Source: Arachis hypogaea
Lineage: Eukaryota; Streptophyta; Magnoliopsida; Fabales; Fabaceae
Length of the DNA stretch: 64,000 nt
Assembly (NCBI RefSeq): GCF_003086295.3
Contig: NC_092045.1
Coordinates: forward strand, 22,294,890 to 22,358,889
Reading direction: 5' to 3'
A model generated the notes under the pieces. The model was given only the letters and a program-made list of their open reading frames with translations. It did not search any database and was not told the DNA's origin. Shown here in pieces: positions 9,484 to 21,469 of this stretch. Position numbers and translations under genes: made by a program. Position 1 is the first letter of the stretch. Each line of letters starts with the position of its first letter.

Positions 9484-11829
9484 TCAGGTCAATGTTGTAT
9501 AGTTGCCAATACCAAACTTAGAGTTTGGATATGGGGTCTTAACACCAAACTTAGAGTTTGATTGTGGCCTCACAACACCAAACTTAGAGTTTGACTGTGT
9601 GGGCTCTTCTTGACTCTGAACTGAGAGAAGCTCTTCATGCTTACTCTCTTCTGTCACAGAGGGATGGCCATGTGCCTTAAAGACAAGGTAGTCCCCATTC
9701 AATTAAAGGACTAATTCTCCTCTGTTGACATCTATCACAGCTCCTGTTGTGGCTAGGAAAGGTCTTCCTAGGATGATGCATTCATCATCTTCCTTCCTAG
9801 TGTCTAGGATTATGAAATCAGCAGGGATGTAAAGGCCTTCAACCTTTACTAGCACGTCCTCTACTATTCCATAGGCTTGTCTCATTGACTTGTCTGCCAA
9901 TTGTAATGAGAACAAGGCAGGTTGTACCTCAATGATTCCCAGCTTCTCCATTACAGAGAGTGGCATCAGATTTATCCCTGACCCAAGATCACATAGAGCT
10001 TTTTCAAAGCTCATGGTGCCAATGGTGCAAGGTATTAAGAACTTGCCAGGATCTTGTTTCTTTTGGGGTAGAGTTTTCTGAATCCAAGTATCCAGTTCAC
10101 TAATGAGCAAGGGAGGTTCACTCTCCCAAGTCTCATTACCAAATAGCTTGGCATTCAGCTTCATGATAGCTCCTAAATATTGAGCAACTTGCTCTCCAGT
10201 CACATCTTCATCCTCTTCAGAGGATGAATAGTCTTCAGAGCTCATGAATGGCAGAAGGAGATTTAATGGAATCTCTATGGTCTCTATATGAGCCTCAGAT
10301 TCCTCTGGATCCTTAATAGGAAACTCCTTCTTGCTTGAAGGACGTCCTAGGAGGTCTTCCTCACTAGGATTTTCGTCCTCCTCCTCCCTAGTGCATTCGG
10401 CCACTTTGATCAAATCAATGGCCTTGCACTCTCCTTTTGGATTCTCTTCTGTATTGCTTGGGAGAATACTGGGAGGAGTTTCAATGACTTTCTTGCTCAG
10501 CTGGCCCACTTGTGCCTCCAAATTTCTAATGGAGGATCTTGTTTCATTCATGAAACTGAAAGTGGCTTTTGACAGATTAGAGACTATATTGGCTAAATTA
10601 GAAGTGTTTTGTTCAGAGTTCTCTGTCTGTTGCTGAGAAGATGATGGATATGGCTTACTATTGCCTAGCCTATTGCGTCCACCATTGTTAAAGCCTTGTT
10701 GAGGCTTTTGTTGATCCTTCCAGGAGAAATTTGGATGATTTCTCCATGATGGGTTATAGGTGTTTCCATAAGGTTCACCCATGTAATTAACCTCTGCCAT
10801 GGCAGGGTTCTCAGGATCATAAGCTTCTTCAGAAGCTACCTCTCTAGTACTGTTGGATGCATGTTGCAATCCATTTAGATTTTGAGAGATCATGTTGACC
10901 TGTTGAGTCAACACTTTGTTCTGAGCCAATATGGCATTCAGAGCATCAATTTCAAGAACTCCTTTCTTCTGAGGTATCCCATTATTCACAGAATTCCTCT
11001 CAGAGGTATACATGAACTAGTTGTTTGCAACCATGTCAATGAGTTCTTGAGCCTCTTCAGGCGTTTTCTTCAGGTGAATAGATCCACCTGCAGAATGGTC
11101 CAGTGACATTTTCGAAAATTCAGAGAGACCATAATAGAATATATCTAACATGGTCCATTCTGAAAACATGTCAGATGGACATCTTTTGGTCAGCTGCTTG
11201 TATCTTTCCCAAGCTTCATAGAGGGATTCACCATCTTTTTGTTTGAAGGTTTGAACATCCACTCTCAGCTTGCTCAGCTTTTGAGGAGGAAAGAATTTAT
11301 CCAAGAAGGCAGTGACCAGCTTATCCCAGGAGTCCAGGCTATCCTTAGGTTGTGAATCCAACCATATTCTAGCTTTGTCTCTTACAGCAAAAGGGAAAAG
11401 CATGAGTCTGTAGACTTCAGGATCAACTCCATTTGTCTTTACAGTCTCACAGATCTGCAAGAACTCAGTTAAGAACTGATAAGGATCTTCAGATGGAAGT
11501 CCATAAAACTTGCAGTTTTGTTGCATTAATGCAACTAGTTGAGGCTTCAGCTCAAAGTTATTGGCTCCAATGGCAGGAATGGAGATGCTTCTTCCATCAA
11601 ACTTGGATGTTGGCTTTGTGAAGTCACCAAGCATTCTCCTTGCATTATTATTATTATTATTTTCGGCTGCCATCTCCTTCTCTTGTTCGAAAATTTCTGA
11701 AAGGTTACCTTTAGAATAATTTAATTTAGCTTCTCTTAATTTTCTCTTCAGAGTCCTTTCAGGTTCTGGATCAACTTCAACAAGAGTGCCTTTTTCTCTG
11801 TTCCTGCTCATATGAAAGAGAAGAAACAA
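9484..11829 (-). pseudogene. gag-protease ORF with two stops
   Basis: Homologous along its length to the 779-residue gag-protease at 24560-26899. The N-terminal ~270 codons (11829-11017) contain the Athila-type gag core: FPFAVRD, the LDSQPKDS region, FFPPQKLSKL, YEAWERYKQL and CPSDM. A TAG at 11014-11016 replaces the Gln that follows ANN in the other copy. The frame then continues through an NTYNPSWRNHPNFSW block and an acidic linker to an aspartic protease with the CDLGSG active-site block and ILGRPFL. A TAA (caa to taa) just below 9703 interrupts it again before a C-terminal tail with repeated SKFGV. Both stops are C-to-T changes. No CCHC zinc knuckle is visible. Confidence 0.92.
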
Positions 11830-13338
11830 GAAAAGAAAGAGGAATCCTCTATGTCACAGTATAGAGATTCCTTTTATGTTAGTAGAAAGAGAAAGGGGAG
11901 AAGAATGAAAAAGAATGAATAGTCTGTATAAAGAGTAAGAATAGGGGGTGAAGAGAAGTGTTAGTAATTAATTAATTAAATAGAAGAAGAGAAGAGAGGG
12001 AGAAAAAATTCGAAAATAATTTTTGAAAAAGGGGTTAGTATTTTCGAAAAATCAAAGACAAAATATAATTAAAATTAAAATTTAAAACAAAAAGAATTTT
12101 TGAAAAAGAGAGGGAGAATTTTCAAAAATTAGAGAGGGAAAAGTAGTTAGGTGGTTTTGAAAAAGATAAGAAACAAACAAAAAGTTAGTTAGTTGATTGA
12201 AAAAGATTTGAAATCAAATTTGAAAAAGGATAAGAAGATAAGAAGTTAGATAAGATATTTTGAAATCAAATTTTGAAAAAGATAAAGTTTTTGAAAAAGA
12301 TAAGATAAAAAGATAAAAAGATATATTTGAAAAAGATATTTTGAAAAAGATTTAATTTTAAAAATTACTTAGCTAACAAGAAACTACAAGATAAGATTCT
12401 AGAACTTAAAGATTGAACCTTTCTTAACAAGAAAGTAACAAACTTCAAATTTTTGAACCAATCACATTACTTGTTAGTTAATTTTCGAAAATTTGATATA
12501 AAGATGAGAAAAAGATTTTTGAAAATATTTTGAAAAATAATTTTGAAATTTTCGAAAATGCAAAAAAAAATGAAAAAGATATGATTTTTGAAAAAGATTT
12601 TGAAAAGATAAGATTTTTAAAATTGAAATTTTGACTTGACTTGTAAGAACAACTAATTTTTAAAAATTTTTGACCAAGTCAACCCACAATTTCGAAAATT
12701 TGAAGGGAAATAAGGAAAAGATATTTTTTTTTATTTTTGAATTTTGAATTATGAGAGAGAAAAACAACAAAAATACTCAATGCATGAAATTTTTAGATCA
12801 AAACAATGAATGCATGCAAGAATGCTATGAATGTCAAGATGAACACCAAGAACACTTTGAAGATCATGATGAACATCAAGAACATAATTTTGAAAAATTT
12901 TTGATGCAAAGAAAACATGCAAGACACCAAACTTAGAAATCTTTAATGCATGAAAAATATGAATGCAAAAATGCACATGAAAAACAACAAAAGACACAAA
13001 ACAAGAAATCATCAAGATCAAACAAGAAGACTTGTCAAGAACAACTTGAAGATCATGAAGAACACTATGAATGCATGAGATTTTCGAAAAATGCAAGAAA
13101 GATTTTAAAAACATGCAATTGACACCAAACTTAAAAATTGACTCAAGCCTCAAACAAGAAACACAAAATATTTTTGATTTTTATGATTTTATGATTTTTT
13201 TGTATTTTTATTAATTTTTTTCGAAAAACATTTTTGGAAAAACGAAAAATAAAAGAAAAATTTTTGAAAAAGATTTTTGAAAAGAAAATTACCTAATCTG
13301 AGCAACAAGATGAACCGTCAGTTGTCCATACTCGAACA
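11830..13338 (-). other. 5' leader of minus-strand element
   Basis: Long non-coding leader, rich in TTTTCAAAATC-type runs on the minus strand, between primer site and gag. It contains AAGTTTGGTGT-like motifs (complement near 12928 and 13123). Small frames here are low complexity. Confidence 0.65.
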
Positions 13339-13357
13339 ATCCCCGGCAACGGCGCCA
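13339..13357 (-). other. Primer binding site, tRNA-Asp
   Basis: Minus strand TGGCGCCGTTGCCGGGGAT is complementary to the 19 3'-terminal bases of plant tRNA-Asp including CCA (recalled). It lies 6 bases from the LTR end. Confidence 0.9.
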
Positions 13358-13363
13358 AAAACT

Positions 13364-15142
13364 TGGTGGACGAAATTGTGATCATATTCATTGTAATTGG
13401 ATTTTAGAAATTGGCACGAGTGGACACAACTCCGTTCAACTAACCAGCAAGTGTACTGGGTCGTCCAAGTAATAAACCTTACGTGAGTAAGGGTCGATCC
13501 CACAGAGATTGTTAGTATGAAGCAAGCTATGGTCACCTTGCAAATCTCAGTTAGGCAGAAAAAAGGGGAATTGTGATTATTGGAATAAATAATAAAAAGG
13601 AATAATAAAAGGGATAGAAGACTTATGCAGATTCATTGGTGAGAATTTCAGATAAGCGGATGGAGATGCTGTAGAGCCCAAGGACGCCTGCTCTCCTACT
13701 GCTCCTACTCAATCCTTCTTACTCCTTTCCATGGCAAGCTTTGTGTAGGGGTTCACCATCAACTGTGGCTACTTTCATCCTCTCGGGAAAATGATCCTAT
13801 GCGGTTGTCAGTCGCACGGCTAATCGTCTGGAGGCATCACCCATGGCTGATGGCTACATCCCATCCTCGCAGTGAAAACTAATGCTCACGCACTCTGTCA
13901 CAGTACGGCTAATCACCGGTTGGTTCCCGCTCCTACTGGAATAGAATCCCTCTTTTGCGTCTGTCACTAACGCCCAGCAGGTTACAAGTTTGAAGCACGT
14001 CACAGTCATTCATTACCGGAATCCTACTCGGAATACCACAGACAAGGTTAGACTTTCCGGATTCCCAGGATCCTACTCGGAATACCACAGACAAGGTGAG
14101 ACTTTCCGGATCCTCATAAATGCCGCCATCTATCTAGCTTATACCACGAAGATTCTGTTGGGGAATCTAAGAGATACGCATTCAAGCTCTGTTGCATGTA
14201 GAACGGAAGTGGTTGTCAATCACGCGCGTTCATAAGTGAGAATGATAATGAGGGTAATCTGACTCATAACATTCATCATGTTCTTGGGTACGAATGAATA
14301 TCTTGGAATAAGAATAAGAGAGATTTTGAATAAAAGACAATAGAATTTCATTCATACTTGAGGTACAGCAGAGCTCCACACCCTTAATCTATGGTGTGCA
14401 GAAACTCCACTGTTGAAAACACATAAGCAAAAGGTTCAGGCATGGCCGAATGGCCAGCCCTCTCCATGATCAAGTGACCGAATGATAAAAGGCTTAAAGT
14501 GGTCAAAAGATATCTAATACATTAGATAAATGTTCTATTTATACTAGACTAGCTCCTAGGGTTTACATGAGTAAGTAATTGATGCATAAATTCACTTCCG
14601 GGGCCCACTTGGTGTATGCTTGGGCTGAGCTTGATCAATCCACGAGTAGAGGCATTTCTTGGCGTCAAACTCCAGGTTATGACGTGTTTTGGGCGTTCAA
14701 CTCCGGATCATGACGTTTTTCTGGCGTTTAACTCCAGACAGCAGCGTGTACTTGGCGTTCAACGCCAAGTTACGTCGTCTTTCTTCGAATAAAGTATAGA
14801 CTATTATATATTGCTGGAAAGCCCTGGATGTCTACTTTCCAACGCCGTTGAGAGCGCGCCAATTGGAGTTCTGTAGCTCCAGAAAATCCATTTTGAGTGC
14901 AGGGAGGTCAGATTCCAACAGCATCAGCAGTCCTTTTGTCAGCCTTCTTCAGAGTTTTGCTCAAATCCCTCAATTTCAGTCAGAATTTACCTAAAATCAC
15001 AGAAAAACACACAAACTCATAGTAAAGTCCAGAAATGTGAATTTAACATAAAAACTAATGAAAACATCCCTAAAAGTAGCTCAAACTTACTAAAAACTAT
15101 ATAAAAACAATGCCAAAAAGCGTATAAATTATCCGCTCATCA
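13364..15142 (-). repeat. 5' LTR of minus-strand Athila-like element
   Basis: 1,779 bp, colinear with 5455-7233 at a constant offset of 7,909. It ends at the GCAAG target duplication (15143-15147). TATA box at 14536-14543 on the minus strand; palindrome units near 14660-14780. Confidence 0.93.
14536..14543 (-). promoter_or_regulatory. TATA box of the 5' LTR
   Basis: Minus strand TATAAATA in the GTCTAGTATAAATAGAAC context shared across the family. This copy would drive the full-length transcript of the minus-strand element. Confidence 0.5.
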
Positions 15143-15826
15143 GCAAGCTCTTATATCTAGCAAATACTAGGCCTGATATAAGCTATGCCATTGGGAAACT
15201 AAGCCAGTTTTTGGACTGTGTCACTATTGAGCATTTGAAGGCGGCCACATAAAGTGCTGCGTTATGTAAAAGGTTCCCCTACTGCAGGCCTCTTCTTCTT
15301 TGCAGAATCTGATTTGCAGCTTACTGGTTTCTCTGACTCTATTTGGGCTGGTTGCGTTGACTCTCGAAGATCCCTCTCAGCATATTATTTTTATTTGGGA
15401 CCATCATTAGTTACTTGGAAGAGTAAGAAACGACTTTCAGTTGTAGCCTCCTCCTCAGAAGCAGAGTATAGAGCTTTAGCTCTGGCCACCAGAAAAGCCC
15501 AATGGCTGAGCTATGTTCTTCGAGATCTTGACGTTCCAATTACAAAGCCTATTAATTTATACTGTGATAGCAATTCAGCTATTTACATTGCAACTAATCT
15601 TGTGTTTTATGAACGTACCAAGCATATCGAAGCAGATTACCATATAGTCCATGACAAATTGCAAGAAAAGTTGATTCATCTCCTTCCCATTTCCACCAAT
15701 AATCAAGCTGCCGACATTCTCACTAAACCTCTTGCTCCTGGGCCTTTCAATGCAAGTTATTCTAAACTTGGATTGTTAGATCTCTTTTCTCCCAATGGTC
15801 CAAGCTTACGGGAGGGTGTTACTTGA
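15143..15826 (+). pseudogene. Ty1/copia RNase H and pol C-terminus
   Basis: Continues the copia polyprotein cut at 5454. First comes the RPDISYAIGKLSQF block, then a small frame disturbance near 15245, then an open frame from 15254: LRYVKGSP, the RNase H signatures GFSDSIWAGC and SSSEAEYRAL, WLSYVLRDL, YCDSNSAI, RTKHIEADYH and ADILTKPL. It ends with TGA at 15824-15826, overlapping the 3' LTR. The Asp and Glu residues expected for RNase H are present, but the enzyme is separated from a dead reverse transcriptase. Confidence 0.92.
15808..15816 (+). other. Copia polypurine tract
   Basis: ACGGGAGGG directly before the copia LTR, the usual position and composition for the plus-strand primer. Confidence 0.7.
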
Positions 15827-16089
15827 TATTTATTCTATTAGTTAGAATTTGTTAATATAAGATGTTATTTCTCTTTGTATAGAAAGTTGTTAGTAGTGGG
15901 TTTCATTGCACATGCTGAGCTGTATAGTTAGTTAGTGCAGCAATACAATTATGTTAGAAGTAGTGTTTGTATATATAGCAAATTGTAGCATTGTATTCTT
16001 TAAGTCTCATCATTATATAGGTTCAATTCTCAATTTTTTCTTGGCTTTTCTATTCTTGTTCTTCTCCATGCTCACATGCAAATTTCACA
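15817..16089 (+). repeat. 3' LTR of the copia element
   Basis: Begins TGTTACTTGATA after the polypurine tract and probably ends TTTCACA before an AG microsatellite. A TATATATA box lies at 15970-15977. The end is inferred from TG...CA only; the 5' LTR is outside the window. Confidence 0.6.
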
Positions 16090-16123
16090 GAGAGAGAGAG
16101 AGAGAAAGAGAAAGAGAGAGAGA
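16088..16123. repeat. (AG)n microsatellite
   Basis: Imperfect AG dinucleotide run with a few AAAG interruptions, starting at the copia LTR end. Confidence 0.9.
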
Positions 16124-16519
16124 AGGGTCAATAACAAGTTCTATGGATGTGTGAATGAGACTGATAATGTTGTAGTGATCATGAGTCGAGGGCAGATGCT
16201 ACGCTGTGGTGGAAGGGGTGTAAGTGAAACTACGGTAACATTGAAGGTAGTACAACAACAGTAGGATGAAAAGTGTGGTGGATGTAGATGTAAAGTGGAG
16301 GTAGGATAAGGGTTGACTATGGTGATGACAATGAAGGTAGCGTGACTACAATGGCATGAGGGTGCCGATGGTTGGGGTTGCTATTAGGGATAAAATAGGA
16401 AAAGGGTGGAAGAGAATGCATGGATGGGATGATGATGATTATGACATAGGTGTTGTTGATGGCTATGGTAGGCATTATTGGTGGTGAAGGGAAGGGTTGG
16501 ATTGGAGCTGAGGTAAAAA
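16124..16519. other. Unassigned spacer
   Basis: G-rich plus strand with GGTGGAAG, GTGGTGG and GATGATGAT-like stretches. No gene, motif or repeat boundary recognised. Confidence 0.4.
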
Positions 16520-17457
16520 TTAGGGTAAAGTATAATTTTGGTCTCTAAGGTTTAGGATGAAAATTTTATTCGTCTCCAACCTTTTTTTACATTCAAATTT
16601 GTCCCTAAAGTTTAATGTTATTTTGAAATTGTCATTTTTATTCTTAAAATTTTAGACTAAATTACCCCTAACAAAAAATTATAAAATTAAAAAAGAAAAA
16701 AGATAAAAGAAAGTGTTTGAAGTTGAGAGAAGAAAAGAACCACGGGAAAGAAGAATAAGGGAGAAGGGAAGAAGAAGAATGGGAAGAGGAAGGTGGCGAT
16801 TGACGATGTCGATGAGGGAAGACGTCGTGTGCTGTCGTCACCATTTCTGCTTTTGTGTCAGTGTTTCCATGAGTGGGCAGAAACGCTAGCAAATCGGCGA
16901 GAGAGGACATCACACGCGGCGTCGCCATTTCTGTTCCTCTCGCCGCTGGTCATTGCTTGCTCACCGCTACTCATTCCCCGCTCACCGTTCACCACTAGTT
17001 ATCACTTCTCCTTGCCGCTCGCCGCGGCTCCATAGGGTTCCAATTCTATTTTTTTTATTTTGTTGATTCTATTTGATATTTGAAATGTAGATTTGTTGAT
17101 TCTTTGGTACTGATTTCTGCTTATGTTTTTTGTTTATTACATTGTTTTTTGCTGCCTTGTTATTGTGTCTTGTTGCTGCTGTGCTACTGGTATTTTTTTT
17201 GTTTATTCCTACTTCTGTTTTAAAACTTTCACTGCAGCTCTTGGTGTTTTTGGTTGGATGAAGAAGAAAAAGAAAAAAATGAGTATTTTAGTGAAGAAGG
17301 TTGCTAGAGAAGGGTGGTTAGATAAGGGTATTTTGGTTCGAAGGATGATTTTAAAACCAAATCGAACCTTAGGGACGAATTTCAATGCAAAAAAAGGTTA
17401 GGGACGAATTGAATTTTCGGCCTAAATCATAAGGACCAAAATCGTATTTAACCCTAA
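16520..17457. mobile_element. Long-TIR DNA transposon, non-autonomous
   Basis: Starts TTAGGGTAAAGTATAATTTT and the far end is the reverse complement of TTAGGGTTAAATACGATTTT. The similarity continues inward for more than 100 bp on each side, including TCGTCYCYAACCTTTTTTT. Long TIRs suggest a Mutator-like element. The flanks (AGGTAAAAA, AAGTTAAAG) match at only 6 of 9 positions, so no convincing target duplication is seen. The interior has GC-rich stretches (16790-17030) but no transposase. Confidence 0.65.
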
Positions 17458-18403
17458 AAGTTAAAGTTAAGGTTAGGATGAAATTAGATTAAGAATAACC
17501 AGAAATATTTGATAACAAAAATAATTAACCAAAAATAGTAAAAAATTATCTTATTTAATATTTATTAATTGTCGAATTAATAAATATTAAATAAAGTAAG
17601 TTTAGATTATTTTTTTGTTTTTTTTAAATTATCAAAAAATAAAATTAAAATAATATTTGTTGATTAATAGTTGAATGTCAAAACATTAAGGATAAAATAT
17701 AATTAAAATTTCAAAAATTAAAGATAAAATGAATCAAACTAAAAATAATTCTAAAAATTTTTGAAAACATTATAAACAAAAATATATTTTATCTCAATTT
17801 TTTATTACTGACATCGTAATCCACCAAAATATTCCTCGCATCTAACGACAAAAAACAAACAAGCATTGTGTCATCTTTTGATTTGTTACTGACAAATTTT
17901 GCCGACTATATATTTTTGCCAAATCAATGTGACGTTCGAAGGTGATTGGACACTATCAATCAAATTAGAAGGAGAAATAAATGTGAGAGAACATTATTGA
18001 ACATTTTTATATTGTCGGCAAATAGTTCTAACTGTTTCTATGGTTTTTTCGCCGCAATTGAGCATACAAATTGTTTGGTTCTGAATTCTCCAACAAAAGT
18101 GTGTCTTTTTTTTCCCCAGTAACATCATTGTTTGGCTTTAAGCATAAGAGCCTTGATATAAACAGTGGCGTGCACAACAATATGGATCGAAACAAAACAT
18201 GAGTGGGAGTGGAAGTGGGATCCATGAAATACATATGTGAGAAATAGTGTTTGTAGGACTACCAAAAATAATAATAAAACATTAGAAAATTTATATAATA
18301 TAGAAAATCAAGTATCAATCTCATTGATTTATGTTTTAGTCATTTATACTTTTAGTAGAATGTATTTTTTTAATGTTATTTTTCGATTCGGTAGGTTAAT
18401 GAC
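17458..18403. other. AT-rich intergenic sequence
   Basis: No gene recognised. It holds a perfect 17-bp-stem inverted repeat at 17554-17591 with loop GTCG. Confidence 0.4.
17554..17591. repeat. Perfect AT-rich hairpin
   Basis: TTTAATATTTATTAATT, loop GTCG, then the exact reverse complement. May be a cruciform-prone remnant of a small MITE. Confidence 0.8.
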
Positions 18404-18411
18404 TAATCTAC

Positions 18412-19716
18412 TAAGGGTGTTTGTGGTGTGATTTAGTTTGATTTTTTAAAGAAAAACAATTCGATCCAATTTTATATTAATTATGTGGTTCAATTTAATT
18501 GGTTCAGTATTTTTATTAAGACAATTCGAACCAAATCAAACCAATTAAATTCGGTTTGGTTCGGTTAGGTTTATTCGGTTTAAGGATTCGAGAGACTTTT
18601 CTGCAACAAATGCAGCCGGTTGCAACATTTATGACTATTTGAGATACCATGAGGGCTAGAGCTGGAGTTCGAGGATATATGCATTAAAAATCAAAATTAG
18701 AAATACAGAATCATATAAAAGTTTAACAGAAGCAGCAGTACAACAAAATAAAATAGCTTCAACAAATAATCAATAACAATTTCAAAAAAATTAACAATAA
18801 ATACTCGATAAAGAATAATAATCAATAAACAACAAATAAACAACAAAAGAGGTTTAACCCCAGGTCCCATAACTGCATAATTATAACAGATTTTGAAAAC
18901 AGAATAAAAAATTAGAACCCTAAACATAGAATTTGAATGACAGAATCATCAAAATAGAAATAAAAATTCATAATCATAAACACAAGTTGAAACAAAAAAT
19001 CATCAAAATTAAAAAAAAACCTACAAAAAAGGAAGATGGAAATGCTGGACAGTGAGACACGGCAGGTTGGCGGCTGCTATGGGGGCGACGAGACTGGACT
19101 GAGATGGACGACGACACTCCTGGACTGGACTGAGACGTATGTCAGAGTAGTGGAGGACGATTACGGCACTGCAGTCAGCAACTTGCGACCTATTATGTCG
19201 AAGACAGGGCTGCAATATCGGAGACGACGCTGTGTAGGGGAAAGGGAGGGGAGCTCTAGGGTCTGGGCTCACTCTCTGACTGAGGGTTAGTGTGCGACAA
19301 GGAGAAGGAAGCGTGACAAGGAAGGGAGGGAGAGAAAGAACCACGCCGAGAAGAGGGAAGCGCGATAAGGAAAGGCCGCTGCGAGGGTGCTGTCCGGCGA
19401 CGTCAAACGCAGAGAGAAGGACGGTGCTGTGGAGGGTGGGAGGAGGAGTTTTCGGCGCTGTGGAGTGGTGAAGTGGTGGCTAGCTAGGTTATCTGCTTGG
19501 GAGAGGGGGCTTTATATATTAGGGTTTTTAAATGAATAGGTTCGGTTTGGTTCAGTTAGGGTTTTCACTAAAAGAACTGAAAATCGAACCGAACCGCAGA
19601 AAAAAACTGTAAAATAGTATTTTTCGGTTTTTTTGGTTTTCAGTTTGTTCGATTTTCAATTTTTTCAGTTCATTTGGTCGGTTTTATTTGGTTTGGATCG
19701 ATTTTGAACACCCCTA
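18412..19716. mobile_element. hAT-like non-autonomous DNA transposon
   Basis: Terminal inverted repeats TAAGGGTGTT and the complement of TAGGGGTGTT. They are flanked by TAATCTAC (18404-18411) and TAATCTAT (19717-19724), an 8-bp duplication with one mismatch, as hAT elements make. Subterminal regions at both ends are rich in GGTTCGGTTTGG/AACCGAACC motifs. The interior (about 19030-19500) is GC-rich with no transposase. Confidence 0.75.
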
Positions 19717-19724
19717 TAATCTAT

Positions 19725-20017
19725 TGTAGATCTAACCTTCGTTAATTTAAGTATCACTGCAAGATTCTCACTATTTTGTAGCGGTTAAAAACTCCCATGG
19801 ATAGTATTGTAAGAGTTTCACAAATCTCTAAAATTGGAGGTGCCACGAGCTTATTTGTAGTGGTTTTACAAAACTGCGAGGACCTCATTCAGTAGCGGTT
19901 TAAAACCCCCCACAAACATAGTATTTAATTATAAAAAAAATTCCAGAAACTGAACAACACTAACCCTGGGCAAAATTAGAAAAACCATGCCACACAATAT
20001 TAGCATCATTTAAATTT
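19725..20017. other. Spacer with three degenerate TAGCGGTT motifs
   Basis: GTAGCGGTTAAAAAC, GTAGTGGTTTTACAAAAC and GTAGCGGTTTAAAAC recur about 60-110 bp apart. They resemble subterminal repeats of legume CACTA elements, but no CACTA terminus is seen. Low confidence. Confidence 0.3.
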
Positions 20018-20030
20018 AAATTGACACCAA
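20018..20030. repeat. SINE target-site duplication, left copy
   Basis: AAATTGACACCAA, repeated exactly at 20182-20194 after the A-tail. Confidence 0.9.
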
Positions 20031-20181
20031 CCAACTTGTGTAGTCGAGTGGTCAATTCACTCGTCCACTTGTGCATGCAGCAACCCAGTGGCCAGCGGCA
20101 GACCCTTAAATAGAGCTTAGATCCGCGACAGATTAGTCCTTGACCTGTCGGATTGGGGAATACCGTGAAAAACAAAAAAAA
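20031..20181 (+). mobile_element. Legume-type SINE
   Basis: About 150 bp bounded by a perfect 13-bp duplication and ending in an A-tail (from ~20170). The body contains GTCGAGTGGTCAATTCACTCG (box A-like), TTGTGCATGCAGCAA, GATCCGCGACAGATTAGTCC, GACCTGTCGG and GGGGAATACCGTG, recognised from memory as a tRNA-derived legume SINE family. The region where the box B GGTTCGAATCC would lie, between the head and TTGTGCATG, appears deleted. Confidence 0.85.
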
Positions 20182-20194
20182 AAATTGACACCAA

Positions 20195-20413
20195 TTAAAG
20201 CGCTAAAATACATAATTAGATGAGAAACAATAAATAATAAAATTAGAACTATGTCAAAGAGATATCTATTCCAAATCATAATACATATGCAAATCAAGGA
20301 TTCTCCTATCAGTTCCTCCTTTCTTTCACCTCCTTTAATATAAAGAGCAGCCTCTTCTTAGTGGCATGACCAAGCTAACTAGAATATTCATAGTACATAA
20401 GCAAGGAACCATA
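20195..20413. other. Unassigned, 3' of the eS6 pseudogene
   Basis: May include the decayed 3' part of the eS6 gene on the minus strand, but no S6 peptide is readable here. Confidence 0.35.
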
Positions 20414-21464
<1,051 letters not shown>

Positions 21465-21469
21465 AGCAA
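21465..21469. repeat. Target-site duplication AGCAA, left copy
   Basis: AGCAA before 21470 and again at 47838-47842. It brackets the entire three-LTR array, so the array behaves as one insertion. Confidence 0.95.

Larger units (their letters stand above)
5455..15142 (-). mobile_element. Complete non-autonomous Athila-like element (minus strand)
   Basis: 9,688 bp flanked by GCAAG. On the minus strand the order is 5' LTR (15142-13364), tRNA-Asp primer site, A/T-rich leader, gag-protease ORF, palindrome array, truncated ORF2, spacer, 3' LTR (7233-5455). Both LTRs are exactly 1,779 bp and differ at about a dozen positions by eye, so the insertion is recent. No reverse transcriptase, RNase H or integrase motif is visible between gag-protease and ORF2, so it must depend on enzymes from another element. 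It split a copia pol gene. Confidence 0.93.

Noticed and set aside
16076..16264. Arg/Glu repeat frame
   Set aside because: Translation of the (AG)n microsatellite.
18697..18927. 76-residue hydrophobic minus-strand frame
   Set aside because: AT-rich sequence inside the hAT-like element gives Leu/Ile/Phe/Tyr runs by composition.
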